Origin: Ardenticatenaceae bacterium
Lineage (GTDB): Bacteria > Chloroflexota > Anaerolineae > Promineifilales > Promineifilaceae
Assembly (NCBI GenBank): GCA_020634495.1
Contig: JACKBR010000044.1
Coordinates: 1 to 37,903, forward strand
Length of the DNA stretch: 37,903 bases
Direction: 5' to 3'
A program made the translations under genes and the position numbers. Below are positions 17,052 to 25,072 of this stretch, piece after piece; the first letter of the stretch is position 1; the number at the start of each line of letters is the position of its first letter. The notes below the pieces were generated by a model. That model saw nothing but the letters and a program-made list of their open reading frames with translations. It was not told the DNA's origin and did not search any database.

Positions 17052-17561
17052 ATGCAGCAATCAATTAGCGCCATTTTATCTGTAACAGATATCTTCGATA
17101 CCTTTACAGCAACACAGCTAGAGCTAGTGGCGTCACTCTGCGAACCCAATACACACCAAACTGGTGACATTTTGCTCCGGGAAAATGATCAATCAACCGA
17201 GCTTTATGTCATTGCCAGAGGTGGCGTTGAGGTTGTCATGAACCCCACCGTTGTAGGGGATGACATGGACGCCACCGAAATGGTGGTCCTTACTGAACTG
17301 CGGCAAGGGCAAGTTTTTGGCGAAGTGGCCTTGGTGGACCAGGGAATCCGCTCCGCAACAATTCGCGTCAGTCAGGCCAACACGCTCCTTCTACGCATTG
17401 ACCGTCGCCGTCTGATGCAGCTTTGCGATACCTACACCGATTTGGGTTATAAATTAATGAAAAACCTGGCTGCTGATCTGGCATTCAAAATTCGCAATAC
17501 CGATTTAACAATTCGCCAATATCAATTGATGTTGTCAAAAACCAAATTAGATGCATCGTAA
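17052..17561 (+). CDS. Cyclic-nucleotide-binding-domain protein without HTH
   Basis: 169-aa protein made of one CNMP-binding (Crp-like) beta-barrel: FTATQLELVASLCEP, GDILLRENDQSTELYVIARG and the phosphate-binding-cassette region GQVFGEVALVDQGIRSATIRV. The C-terminal helix region is too short for a DNA-binding HTH, so it is not a classical Crp regulator; it may act as a ligand sensor for a partner. I chose ATG 17052, which has AAGGGG eight bases upstream, over the ATG at 17034. A -35/-10 pair lies just upstream, so it is probably transcribed alone. Confidence 0.8.
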   Translation: MQQSISAILSVTDIFDTFTATQLELVASLCEPNTHQTGDILLRENDQSTELYVIARGGVEVVMNPTVVGDDMDATEMVVLTELRQGQVFGEVALVDQGIRSATIRVSQANTLLLRIDRRRLMQLCDTYTDLGYKLMKNLAADLAFKIRNTDLTIRQYQLMLSKTKLDAS

Positions 17562-17589
17562 AAGATGGAGCAAACAACGTAAACACCAA

Positions 17590-17669
17590 ATGCAGTACCA
17601 ACGTGCTTGATTAATCTCATTTGGGAGCCTGTTACCCCTAATTTTTGTCTTTGTACTGCATCATTAATC
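17590..17669. other. Interleaved inverted repeats between the CNMP gene and cinA
   Basis: ATGCAGTAC (17590-17598) pairs with GTACTGCAT (17653-17661), and GATTAAT (17609-17615) pairs with ATTAATC (17663-17669). The order of arms is A-B-A'-B', compatible with a pseudoknot or two alternative hairpins. Some chance contribution is possible because arms are 7-9 bp. Confidence 0.35.
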
Positions 17670-17804
17670 GAAACAGTCTGTTATTTTGGTATGGTTAGGA
17701 AGTATTGGTAAACGGTAACTGTTTTACTGGCACCTTGCTCCCGCAATCGCCAGAAGACTGTACAATAATATGTAGGCAATACCAGCAACTTAGTAGTACC
17801 TAAC

Positions 17805-18935
17805 ATGAAAGTGGAAATCATCAGCATCGGCACCGAACTCCTCGTCAGCGACATCCTAGATACGAATGCCGCCTATATTTCGCGCAGCTTGCGCGAGGTC
17901 AACGTAAGCCTTACCGGTAAGATAACCATTGGCGATGATCCAGACATGATTGCCGACGCTTTTCAGGTAGCTTTGCGCCGCGCCGATATGGTTATTGCCA
18001 CGGGCGGGCTGGGCAGTGGCAAAGATGATTTTACGCGCCAGGCGGTTACGGCCGTTACCCATCGCCATGCCGTCCCTGAGCCACCTGGCATTCACGGAGC
18101 CATTTTGCTGGGCAATAATGAGGTAGGTTCCATTGGGCTTATGCTAGAAGAGGCAAACGGTGTGTTGGTCTGCTTACCTGGCAACCGGCGCGAGATGTCT
18201 TACTTGCTAGAGACGGAGGTGCTTCCCTATTTGCGGCAAAAGCTCACCACAGAAACCCAAACAGGCTGGACGCTGCTGCGCTGCGTTGGTGTCATGGAAA
18301 GCAGCCTCAAGCAAGATTTAGCGGACTTAAACGCCAGTTCCAACCAGCGCATCACCTTCGACTCATTTGCAGGGCAAACCAATATCCGGCTGTGGGCCAA
18401 AGCCAATTCTGAAACAGCGCTCCAAGAGAAGCTGCAAAATTTGAAAACGGCCGTTTCCCAGCGTCTTGGCGATCACGTTTTTGGCGAAGAGGCCGATCGC
18501 CTGGAAACAATTGTCCTGAAAAATTTAATGAAAAACGGCCTGCGCCTGCACCTGGCAGAATGCTACACCCACGGCATCATCAAGCAAACAGTTGCCCCAC
18601 TTGCGGGAGCCGAAAATCACATCTTCTTGCATCCGGCAACAACCGGAAAAGAGCTAGAAGCTGCCCTCCAATTAGGCTCTCTGACAAGCGACAACCTGAG
18701 CCAATGGTGCCGCGATGCGGCAACCACCCTGCGCAGCCAAAACAACAGCGATCTCAGTGTGGTGGTTTACAGCAATGTTACCCAGGGCGGCGTGCAAATT
18801 CTGGTCACCCTGGCCTCCCCCAACGGAGTGTCAGTTACGCAGCGTTCCTTTGGGGGCCATCCCGAAAACATCGACCAGTGGGCGCTCACCTTGGGCCTCA
18901 CCCATTTGCGCCGCTGGCTGATGGTACACAACTAA
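17805..18935 (+). CDS. cinA: CinA-family protein with altered C-terminal active site
   Basis: 376 aa, somewhat shorter than usual CinA (about 400-430). The N-terminal MoCF-type domain has IISIGTELLVSDILDTNAAY and GGLGSGKDDFT where relatives have GGLGPTxDDxT; it carries the COG1058 pyrophosphatase activity in studied members. The C-terminal domain aligns with the NMN amidohydrolase PncC. However, the catalytic AESCTGG motif reads AECYTHG (residues 251-257), so the nucleophile Ser is Cys253, and the following conserved GGVVAY segment is absent. Deamidase activity is therefore doubtful. The start ATG at 17805 has no strong ribosome site. Confidence 0.8.
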   Translation: MKVEIISIGTELLVSDILDTNAAYISRSLREVNVSLTGKITIGDDPDMIADAFQVALRRADMVIATGGLGSGKDDFTRQAVTAVTHRHAVPEPPGIHGAILLGNNEVGSIGLMLEEANGVLVCLPGNRREMSYLLETEVLPYLRQKLTTETQTGWTLLRCVGVMESSLKQDLADLNASSNQRITFDSFAGQTNIRLWAKANSETALQEKLQNLKTAVSQRLGDHVFGEEADRLETIVLKNLMKNGLRLHLAECYTHGIIKQTVAPLAGAENHIFLHPATTGKELEAALQLGSLTSDNLSQWCRDAATTLRSQNNSDLSVVVYSNVTQGGVQILVTLASPNGVSVTQRSFGGHPENIDQWALTLGLTHLRRWLMVHN

Positions 18936-19042
18936 AGTTTCGCCTAACAACTGACCGATCTTTCCCCCTTGCAATTTCACCGAGGGCTGATTGCCCTTTG
19001 CCCCTTTGGTAAAAGCATACCCTACACCCAATTGCACCCCAT

Positions 19043-19071
19043 TTCGTAGTAAAAGGTTAAAATGGTATAAA
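19043..19071 (+). promoter_or_regulatory. Possible promoter of the GT4 gene
   Basis: TTCGTA (19043-19048), 17-base spacer, TATAAA (19066-19071). It predicts a start near 19078 and a 118-base leader that contains the interleaved hairpins at 19090-19154. The -35 match is weak. Confidence 0.35.
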
Positions 19072-19089
19072 TATGGCTGTGTTCTTCTA

Positions 19090-19154
19090 TTAGCCGAAGT
19101 ATGTACAGGCATTCGCTTTTTTGGCCAGAAATATTCGGCTAACTTTCTGGCCAA
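19090..19154 (+). promoter_or_regulatory. Overlapping alternative hairpins in the GT4 leader
   Basis: Stem A: TTAGCCGAA (19090-19098) with TTCGGCTAA (19134-19142). Stem B: TTGGCCAGAAA (19121-19131) with TTTCTGGCCAA (19144-19154). All pairs are perfect. The 3' arm of A lies in the loop of B, so A and B are mutually exclusive or form a pseudoknot. The element ends 41 bases before the start codon at 19196. Confidence 0.5.
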
Positions 19155-19195
19155 AATGATTATGAATAGCAAATGCTTAAAAAGGGAGAGGGAAA

Positions 19196-20491
19196 ATGCG
19201 TATTGGAATGGTTACCGCCTGCTATAAGCCTGTCATCAACGGGGTGACACGCATGGTTTCACTTTACAAGCAGCATCTGGAAGCCGCCGGGCACGAGGTC
19301 ACAATTTTTACTTTGGGTGATCCTGATCCCAACGACGAATCAGGCGTGGTGCGGTCTCCAGGCATTATGTTGGGGGATTATGGCTATTACATCAGTATGC
19401 GTTACAGCAGCGAGGCTCAGGCTTTGCTGCAACAGATGGACATTATTCATTGCCACCATCTTTTTATGAGTGTGGAGATGGCTCACCGGTACGGCCGTTC
19501 CCCCATCGTCTACACCAATCACACCCGGTACGATCTCTACACAGGCTCAATCATTTCTTTGCCCCAGCCCGCCGCAGATGCCATTATGCGCCAAATCTGG
19601 CCTGAATTTACAGATTATGCCGACGTGGTCATTACCCCATCGGCCAGCGTGCGGGATGTCATGCTAGAGTTTGGCGTGCGCCGCCCCATCGAGCTAATTG
19701 AAAATGGCGTCGATTTACGGCCGTTCCATCACCCAGAACAACCGCTGAGCAAAACCGATTTAGGCGTGCCAGAAACGGCCGTGCTGGTCACATACGTTGG
19801 CCGCCTCTCACCAGAAAAAGATATTGATATTTTGCTCGAGCAGTTTGCTATTGCCAAAGATGTCGTCCCTAACCTGCATTTGATGATTATAGGTAAAGGA
19901 GCCAGCCAGCCAGAATTAGAAAAACGGGCCAGGCGTCTGGGCATTGCCGACAGCGTGCTGTTTACCGGCCCCATTGCCTACGAGCATGTAGGCAACTACC
20001 TGGCAGCCGCCGATCTATTTGCCACGGCCTCCGTCACAGAGGTGCATCCCCTCACCGTCATCGAGGCGATGGCCGCCGGGCTGCCGGTTGTGGCCATTTC
20101 GTCACCTGGCATTGTCGATACAGTCGAGTCTGGTAAGTCTGGCTTGCTCACCACAAAACCAGAAGGCGGGCTGGCAGCAGCGCTCGTGGGTTTAGCCAGC
20201 AACGACACCCGCCGGCAAAAAATGTCACAGGCAGCGCGCCTTGAGAGTGAACGATTTAGCATCGATAGAACCATCCAGCGCACGCTGACTTTGTATGAAA
20301 GGCTGCGCGAGGAGCGACCAGACCTCAAACGGAAAAAGATGCACGGCCGTCGTATTTTTGACTCAGAACGATTGCAGCCTGTTGTAGAGCAGTTAGGCAA
20401 GCTGCTGTGGCCCGATGAGAAAGACCCGCCCAGCCGCCGCTGGTTTTTACCGGCGCATTCAGCAGAAACTGAGAAACAGCGTGAAAGATAA
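19196..20491 (+). CDS. Family 4 glycosyltransferase
   Basis: 431-aa GT-B enzyme. The N-terminal domain has YKPVINGVTRMVSLYKQHLEA and IIHCHHLFMS. The C-terminal domain has VTYVGRLSPEKDIDILLEQF, the nucleotide-sugar binding ASVTEVHPLTVIEAMAAGLP with the EX7E-type motif, and ISSPGIVDTVESGKSG. It is closest in style to diacylglycerol glucosyltransferases and mannosyltransferases that make membrane glycolipids; the exact sugar and acceptor are not readable. The C-terminal 80 residues are basic and may bind the membrane surface. The start ATG follows a GGGAGAGGG ribosome site. The 3' end overlaps yraN. Confidence 0.85.
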   Translation: MRIGMVTACYKPVINGVTRMVSLYKQHLEAAGHEVTIFTLGDPDPNDESGVVRSPGIMLGDYGYYISMRYSSEAQALLQQMDIIHCHHLFMSVEMAHRYGRSPIVYTNHTRYDLYTGSIISLPQPAADAIMRQIWPEFTDYADVVITPSASVRDVMLEFGVRRPIELIENGVDLRPFHHPEQPLSKTDLGVPETAVLVTYVGRLSPEKDIDILLEQFAIAKDVVPNLHLMIIGKGASQPELEKRARRLGIADSVLFTGPIAYEHVGNYLAAADLFATASVTEVHPLTVIEAMAAGLPVVAISSPGIVDTVESGKSGLLTTKPEGGLAAALVGLASNDTRRQKMSQAARLESERFSIDRTIQRTLTLYERLREERPDLKRKKMHGRRIFDSERLQPVVEQLGKLLWPDEKDPPSRRWFLPAHSAETEKQRER

Positions 20492-20876
20492 TGTTGGTAA
20501 CGGCCGTTCCTCGCAGCGCAAACAGTTGGGAGCCTGGGGCGAAAAAGTAGCCGCCATTCAGCTAGAAGCCGACGGCTACCGCATTGTTGCCCGCAACTGG
20601 CGCTGCCAGCAGGGCGAAATTGACCTGATTGCCCAGGCGGGTGACGGGCTGTTGGCGTTTGTGGAGGTAAAAACGCGCCGGGGCCGCAGCATGGGCCTGC
20701 CAGAAGAGGCGCTGACACCCCATAAAAGCCGCAAGCTCATCCAGCTGGCCCAAATTTACCTGGGCGAACATGATCTCGATGTGGATTGGCGCATCGATTT
20801 GGTGGCGGTGGAATTGGACAAAAGCGGCAAGCTGCTGCGCTGCGAGCATATTCCCAATGCGGTGCTGGGGTGGTGA
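20481..20876 (+). CDS. YraN/UPF0102 endonuclease-like protein
   Basis: 131-aa restriction-endonuclease-fold protein. The UPF0102 pattern is clear: LGAWGEKVAAIQLEADGYRIVARNWRC, then QGEIDLIAQ and FVEVKTRRG with the E-D-ExK nuclease residues. Its role is unknown in general; it is suspected to act in DNA processing. GTG at 20481 gives a family-like length and overlaps the GT4 stop by 11 bp. An ATG at 20415 would add 22 residues not typical of the family. Just after the stop comes a GGTGA-type 8-bp repeat run. Confidence 0.85.
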   Translation: MKDNVGNGRSSQRKQLGAWGEKVAAIQLEADGYRIVARNWRCQQGEIDLIAQAGDGLLAFVEVKTRRGRSMGLPEEALTPHKSRKLIQLAQIYLGEHDLDVDWRIDLVAVELDKSGKLLRCEHIPNAVLGW

Positions 20877-21080
20877 GGTGATGGGGTGAGAGGGTGACAG
20901 GGTGAAAGGGTGGTAGTCAAAACTTGCCCACTCGCAAACTTGCACACTTGCACACTTGCAAACTCGCCCACTCGCCCACTCGCACACTTGCACACTTGCA
21001 AACTTGCCCACTCGCCCACTCGCACACTTGCACACTTGCAAACTTGCAAACTCGCCCACCCGCACCTCGCCCACCCGCAA
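20877..21080. repeat. Two adjacent 8-bp tandem repeat arrays
   Basis: First array at about 20880-20913: units like GAGAGGGT, GACAGGGT, GAAAGGGT. Second array at 20922-21080: twenty units of consensus ACTYGCMM (ACTTGCAC, ACTTGCAA, ACTCGCCC and similar), all 8 bp except one 7-bp unit near 21066. Because 8 is not a multiple of 3, long spurious frames open on both strands. It ends six bases before the miaA ribosome site. Confidence 0.9.
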
Positions 21081-21097
21081 ACTTCTAGGAGAAAAGA

Positions 21098-22036
21098 TTG
21101 GATCAAACATTGGTAGTGCTGCTGGGGCAAACGGCCGTTGGCAAAACAGCCCTCTCTCTCAAGCTGGCGCAAGCACTAAACGGGGAAATTATTTCCGCCG
21201 ATTCGCGGTTGTTTTATCGCGGAATGGATATTGGCACGGCCAAGCCTTCCCCAGCAGAACAGGCCCAGGCGACTCACCACCTCATCGATCTATGCCACCC
21301 TGACGAAACGATTACATTGGGAGATTATCAGCGGCGAGCTTACCAGACAATCAACGCGGTGTTGGCAAACGGCCGTTTGCCGATTCTGGTTGGGGGCACC
21401 GGGCAATATGTCAAAGCTGTGGTAGAAGGCTGGGGCATCCCCAAAGTGCCGCCACAGCCCAAATTGCGCGACGCCCTGGCCCAACTGCCTGGCCCAGAAC
21501 TGGCCCGCTGGCTGGCCGCATTGGACCCCGAAGCCGCCCAAAAACACGATCCGCGCAACCTGCGCCGCATCATCCGCGCCCTGGAAGTAACGCTGGTAGC
21601 CGGACGGCCGATTTCTGAACTCCAGCGCAAAACACCGCCCCCTTACCACATCTGCCAAATTGGCCTCACCCGCCCGCGTGAGGAACTGTACACGCGCATT
21701 GACGCCCGCGTAGAGCAAATGATGGCCAACGGGCTGTTGGAAGAGCTAAAAACGCTGCGAGACTTGGGGTACGGCCGTTCCCTGCCCAGCATGAGCGGCC
21801 TGGGCTACCGGCAGCTTTGGGCTTATTTGGATGGCGAAATGAGCCTCGAAGAAGCCGTCGAGCGCATCAAGTTTGAGACGCATCGCTTTGCCCGCCATCA
21901 GGCCAACTGGTTTAGCCAGGATGACCCAGCGATTACCTGGTTTAAAATGGAGGATGGGGTAGAAACGGCCGTTTTGCAGCAGCTCACCCATTGGTTAAAA
22001 GACGACAAGACCGACAATGGACAGAAGCCTTTCTAA
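21098..22036 (+). CDS. miaA: tRNA dimethylallyltransferase
   Basis: 312-aa enzyme that prenylates A37 of tRNAs reading UNN codons. The P-loop is GQTAVGKTALSLKLA (residue 9 onward), followed by ISADSRLFYRGMDIGTAKP, HHLIDLCHPDE, LVGGTGQYVKAVVEGW and SGLGYRQLWAYLDGE, all characteristic. The start codon is TTG at 21098, supported by TAGGAG (21085-21090) and by the family start. The P-loop TAVG codons come from an ACGGCCGT palindrome. Its stop overlaps the convergent cofE stop. Confidence 0.95.
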   Translation: MDQTLVVLLGQTAVGKTALSLKLAQALNGEIISADSRLFYRGMDIGTAKPSPAEQAQATHHLIDLCHPDETITLGDYQRRAYQTINAVLANGRLPILVGGTGQYVKAVVEGWGIPKVPPQPKLRDALAQLPGPELARWLAALDPEAAQKHDPRNLRRIIRALEVTLVAGRPISELQRKTPPPYHICQIGLTRPREELYTRIDARVEQMMANGLLEELKTLRDLGYGRSLPSMSGLGYRQLWAYLDGEMSLEEAVERIKFETHRFARHQANWFSQDDPAITWFKMEDGVETAVLQQLTHWLKDDKTDNGQKPF

Positions 22037-22797
22037 CGATACAAATCCATCTCTTTAGGCCGCACCAAATCTGTCGCTTTGCCCTCGGTGATGGGCAAAT
22101 TCAGGCCGCGCACCAACACCACTGGCATCCCCTCAGCCGCCTGGCCCATGAGCAAGCCCGCTGCGGCAGCAATCTCATCCGCCACGCCAATGTCGGTGTG
22201 CTGCAACTGGTAACCGTACAAATCTGGTTCGCCGCGCCGGTCCCACAGGGCAGGAATGCCAGCCACGCCGATGGCTACCCCAACTGTGCCCATGCGAAAC
22301 GGCCGTCCATGGCTGTCTGTAATCACCACCCCCACCTGCACCCCCAATTTTGCTTTAATTTCCTCCCGCAGCTGCGCTGCTGAGGCGTCTGGGTCTAGGG
22401 GCAGCAGCAAAACCGTCTCATCCGCGCCAATTTGGGCTACGTTGGAGCGGTCAATACCTGCATTGGCGCTGGTAAAGCCCAGGCGATGGCGCACAATCAA
22501 AACCCCCTGGCGCATTCGGGAAATCTCATCACTTTCCTGTAAGATCAGCTCCACCACCCGCGGGTCTTTGTCCGTTTGGCTGGCTACCTCCAGGGCGCGT
22601 TTGCTGGCCTGCACATCAGCCAGTCGCACCAGCCGCCCTTCTGCTTTGGAAACTATTTTTTGGGCAATGGCCAACACATCGCCACCAGCCAGCTCGATTT
22701 TGGCTGTGGCCAAAGCGTGCAAAATCAACTCTGCTAAATTATCGCCGGGCTGGACGTGGGGAATGTGGGGAACGGCCGTTAGCGTCAGTTGGTTCAT
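22033..22797 (-). CDS. cofE: Coenzyme F420-0:L-glutamate ligase
   Basis: 254-aa CofE-type ligase that adds glutamate to F420-0. Visible motifs are HIPHVQPGDNLAELI, VLAIAQKIVSKAEGRLV, VVELILQESDEI, VLIVRHRLGFTSANAGIDRSN and VVITDSHGRPFRMGTVGVAIG. The C-terminal FbiB-type nitroreductase domain is absent, so this is the short archaeal-like form. The ATG is directly adjacent to the stop of the upstream F420 reductase gene (TAA then ATG), so the two form one operon. The TAG stop overlaps the stop of miaA on the other strand. Confidence 0.92.
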   Translation of the reverse strand: MNQLTLTAVPHIPHVQPGDNLAELILHALATAKIELAGGDVLAIAQKIVSKAEGRLVRLADVQASKRALEVASQTDKDPRVVELILQESDEISRMRQGVLIVRHRLGFTSANAGIDRSNVAQIGADETVLLLPLDPDASAAQLREEIKAKLGVQVGVVITDSHGRPFRMGTVGVAIGVAGIPALWDRRGEPDLYGYQLQHTDIGVADEIAAAAGLLMGQAAEGMPVVLVRGLNLPITEGKATDLVRPKEMDLYR

Positions 22798-23448
22798 TTA
22801 AGAAAGACCTGTGATGCGAATGCCCGCACTTTTAACTTTGTGGATGACGTTGATGGCAATGAGAACGGCCGTAAATTCTTCCACAGCCCGCGCATTTTGC
22901 AGCGCTCCGGCATTTACCCCCTGCAAACCAGCATCTTCACACAGCTGCAAAACCACCGCTTTGTCAGCTTTTTTATCGCCGCACACCAACACATCGCAAT
23001 CCAGTTGGTGATCTAAATCCAGCAAATGATGCGCGCCAATGTTCTGGAATGCAGCCACAACGCGAGTTTCTTCACCCAACTGGTTTTGAGCTTCCTCTGC
23101 GGCTGAAAGGCCGCTTTCTAGCCGGTGGACACGCGCTGCTCTTTCGCCTGTTGGCGCAACCACCGTCACCAGCAGCTTGTTGGCCAAGGCGGATTTTACG
23201 CTGTCCAGGGTGGCTGCCTGTGCCCAGTAGGGCACTGAGAGCACCACCAGTTCTGCCTGCTGGGCCGCATTCAGATTGTCTGTTCCGCTGATACGGCCGT
23301 CTGGGAAAAGTTCTCGCATGGAAACGGCCGCTTGCGCCCCTTTTTCCATCTTGCGCGAACCAATAATAATTTCATGTCCAGCCACCGCCCAACGGTATCC
23401 TAAACCAAAACCTTCATCACCTGTGCCACCTAAAATTGCAATTTTCAA
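22798..23448 (-). CDS. npdG: NADPH:F420 oxidoreductase
   Basis: 216-aa Rossmann enzyme that transfers hydride between NADPH and F420. It shows MKIAILGGTGDEGFGLGYRWA at the N-terminus, IIIGSRKMEKG for NADP binding, VVLSVPYWAQ and the F420-side AFQNIGAHHLLD. The length is normal. It is the first gene of a two-gene minus-strand unit with cofE, which shows the organism makes and uses F420. No clear promoter was identified in the 238-bp divergent spacer. Confidence 0.9.
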   Translation of the reverse strand: MKIAILGGTGDEGFGLGYRWAVAGHEIIIGSRKMEKGAQAAVSMRELFPDGRISGTDNLNAAQQAELVVLSVPYWAQAATLDSVKSALANKLLVTVVAPTGERAARVHRLESGLSAAEEAQNQLGEETRVVAAFQNIGAHHLLDLDHQLDCDVLVCGDKKADKAVVLQLCEDAGLQGVNAGALQNARAVEEFTAVLIAINVIHKVKSAGIRITGLS

Positions 23449-23686
23449 TTTACATCTCCAATTTGTCTACCACCCAAGCGGTAGTTGATATGCTTTGTTC
23501 GTTCCGCCTCTATTTTAGCGCAGTATCGTTTTTCCGCGACCAAAACAAGCGGGGCTGGCAAATGTAAAATAGCCAACAGTTCATCATGGTAGCTGTTTAC
23601 GTTTCTAAAGCTGGCGTCAGGTTTGCACTGGGATGGCGTATGGTTGTAGCCCATTTTCTGAATATTGAATTTTGTAGACTACTGTC

Positions 23687-24178
23687 ATGGAAATAAAAGT
23701 TGCTTTGTCACTGAAACGCATAAACTTTGTGCAGTTAGCCCAGATTCTAAAAACCAAAGCTAACGCACTGCTCAAGGCAGATGCCTCGGCAAATAATCAG
23801 GCATTGGGGTTTGCCCTGGGCACGTTTATCAGCTTGCTGCCCACGCCTGGCTTCAACTTTGCGCTGGCTCTGCTGCTGGCCAGCTGGTTCCGGCTGCACA
23901 AGGCAACCGTCCTGGTTTCGCTGGCGGTGTGGAATGTGTTTGTCACCGCGCCACTCTTTGCATTGAGCTACAAATTGGGGAATATGTTATTCCCTGCACC
24001 TGCCACAGCTTCTGTTGCCTCACAGTGGCAGGCGCAGGTTATTTCGTTTGTGCAGGGTTTTTTGGTAGGGAATTTGATTATTGCTGTGGGAATAACGGCC
24101 GTTTCCTACGCACTTGTCCTGCTGATTTTTTGGCTCATCCGGGATAAACGGCGGGCCAAGGCTACTTGCGCTTCGTAG
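23687..24178 (+). CDS. DUF2062 membrane protein
   Basis: 163-aa protein with three hydrophobic segments. FALGTFISLLPTPGFNFALALLLASWFRLHKATVLVS and the following WNVFVTAPLFALSYKLG belong to the DUF2062 family, whose members are small inner-membrane proteins of unknown role. The ATG at 23687 is the first in frame and lies about 10 bases after a weak purine stretch. The 3' end overlaps the convergent GlsB-type gene by 17 bp. Confidence 0.8.
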   Translation: MEIKVALSLKRINFVQLAQILKTKANALLKADASANNQALGFALGTFISLLPTPGFNFALALLLASWFRLHKATVLVSLAVWNVFVTAPLFALSYKLGNMLFPAPATASVASQWQAQVISFVQGFLVGNLIIAVGITAVSYALVLLIFWLIRDKRRAKATCAS

Positions 24179-24413
24179 CCCCTGTAACCACCAGCAAAAT
24201 TATTGCGCCAACCACCGCCACCAAAAAGCTGCCCCAGGTAAAATCAAAGCTAAAAGTTTCACCTGTGACAAACTGCATTATCAGCCCCCCAACAAAAGCG
24301 CCAACGATGCCAATAACAATGTTGTACAAGCAGCCAGAACGTTTGCTGCCAGCAATCATGCCCGCCACACCGCCAGCCAATGCCCCAAAAATAATCCAAG
24401 TAAGAATACTCAC
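24162..24413 (-). CDS. GlsB/YeaQ/YmgE-family membrane protein
   Basis: 83-aa protein with three glycine-rich hydrophobic segments. ILTWIIFGALAGGVAGMIAG, NIVIGIVGAFVGG and the C-terminal FLVAVVGAIILLVV fit the transglycosylase-associated / YeaQ family, small stress-related membrane proteins whose exact role is not settled. The start has AAGGAGG (on the minus strand, at 24419-24425) at good spacing. The last residues are basic (TKRK). Confidence 0.9.
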   Translation of the reverse strand: MSILTWIIFGALAGGVAGMIAGSKRSGCLYNIVIGIVGAFVGGLIMQFVTGETFSFDFTWGSFLVAVVGAIILLVVTGATKRK

Positions 24414-24583
24414 GTTAAGCCTCCTTCAAGCTTAAATGGTTGTCTAGGAATCAATTTTCCCAATACTGTATCATAATACGCAGTTAACGGCCGTTATGTT
24501 TTAGACCAGGCCAACTATAAAAGCGTACCAATTTTACAATCGCGTAGAATTGCGTAACCCCGTCTGTAAGTAGCTATTGCTAA

Positions 24584-24696
24584 ACTCCATTCGTAAGGTA
24601 GCGCCGCACAACCTCCTCTCCCAAGGTTGTATGATGCTCAGGATACGGCTTCATTTTTTTATGCGGCGCTACCCTCTTTCACTTCTCAAATGGAGT
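24584..24696. repeat. Nested three-stem palindromic element
   Basis: ACTCCATT (24584-24591)/AATGGAGT (24689-24696), GGTAGCGCCGCA (24597-24608)/TGCGGCGCTACC (24662-24673) and CAACCT (24609-24614)/AGGTTG (24624-24629). All arms are perfect. The clean nesting suggests either a mobile palindromic element or a structured RNA. Confidence 0.65.
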
Positions 24697-24773
24697 GTCA
24701 GATGTTTCGTAAGAAATTGCTTTTAACTTATTAATTAACTTCTTCACGCTTAATTAAAGCTTATTCTGCTCCA

Positions 24774-24798
24774 GACGCCGTGCTCCCCGCACGGCGTC
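24774..24798 (+). terminator. 10-bp perfect GC hairpin
   Basis: GACGCCGTGC (24774-24783), loop tcccc, GCACGGCGTC (24789-24798), then TCTCCTTTTAGG. Terminator-like, but with a weak T-run; no plus-strand gene ends directly before it. Confidence 0.6.
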
Positions 24799-25072
24799 TC
24801 TCCTTTTAGGCAAGTGAGGCAAACCCCACACATTATCCCACTTTATTCAGGCAACAAATTCAGGGCGATACGGCCGTTGCAGTTGTCATTGTGAATGCGT
24901 GACTTTTGTTACTGCGGCTTCTCCCCAAAGTAATTTACCATGCAGCATATAATCAATGTTCCTGCTTAAGTGTGCCGTTGCTAAATGCAACTGAGCAAAA
25001 ATAGTAGCATGAGCATTTTGTGAATGAAAAACGTTTATTCAATCTGTCATTCACGTAACAGGAGCTGTTTCG

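Larger units (their letters stand above)
24414..25072. other. 659-bp spacer rich in structure
   Basis: No gene was found. It contains two ACGGCCGT copies (about 24487 and 24870), a nested three-stem element at 24584-24696, AT-rich TTAATTAA words near 24730-24756, a strong hairpin at 24774-24798 and the CBS gene leader with AGGAG before 25073. It may encode a small RNA between about 24580 and 24800; this is inference. Confidence 0.5.

Noticed and set aside
20922..21080. The array as a CRISPR
   Set aside because: Units are 8 bp and contiguous, with no spacers and no cas genes.
20562..21303. Long reading frames through the array on both strands
   Set aside because: An 8-bp repeat without stops opens all frames; the peptides are repetitive and overlap yraN or miaA.
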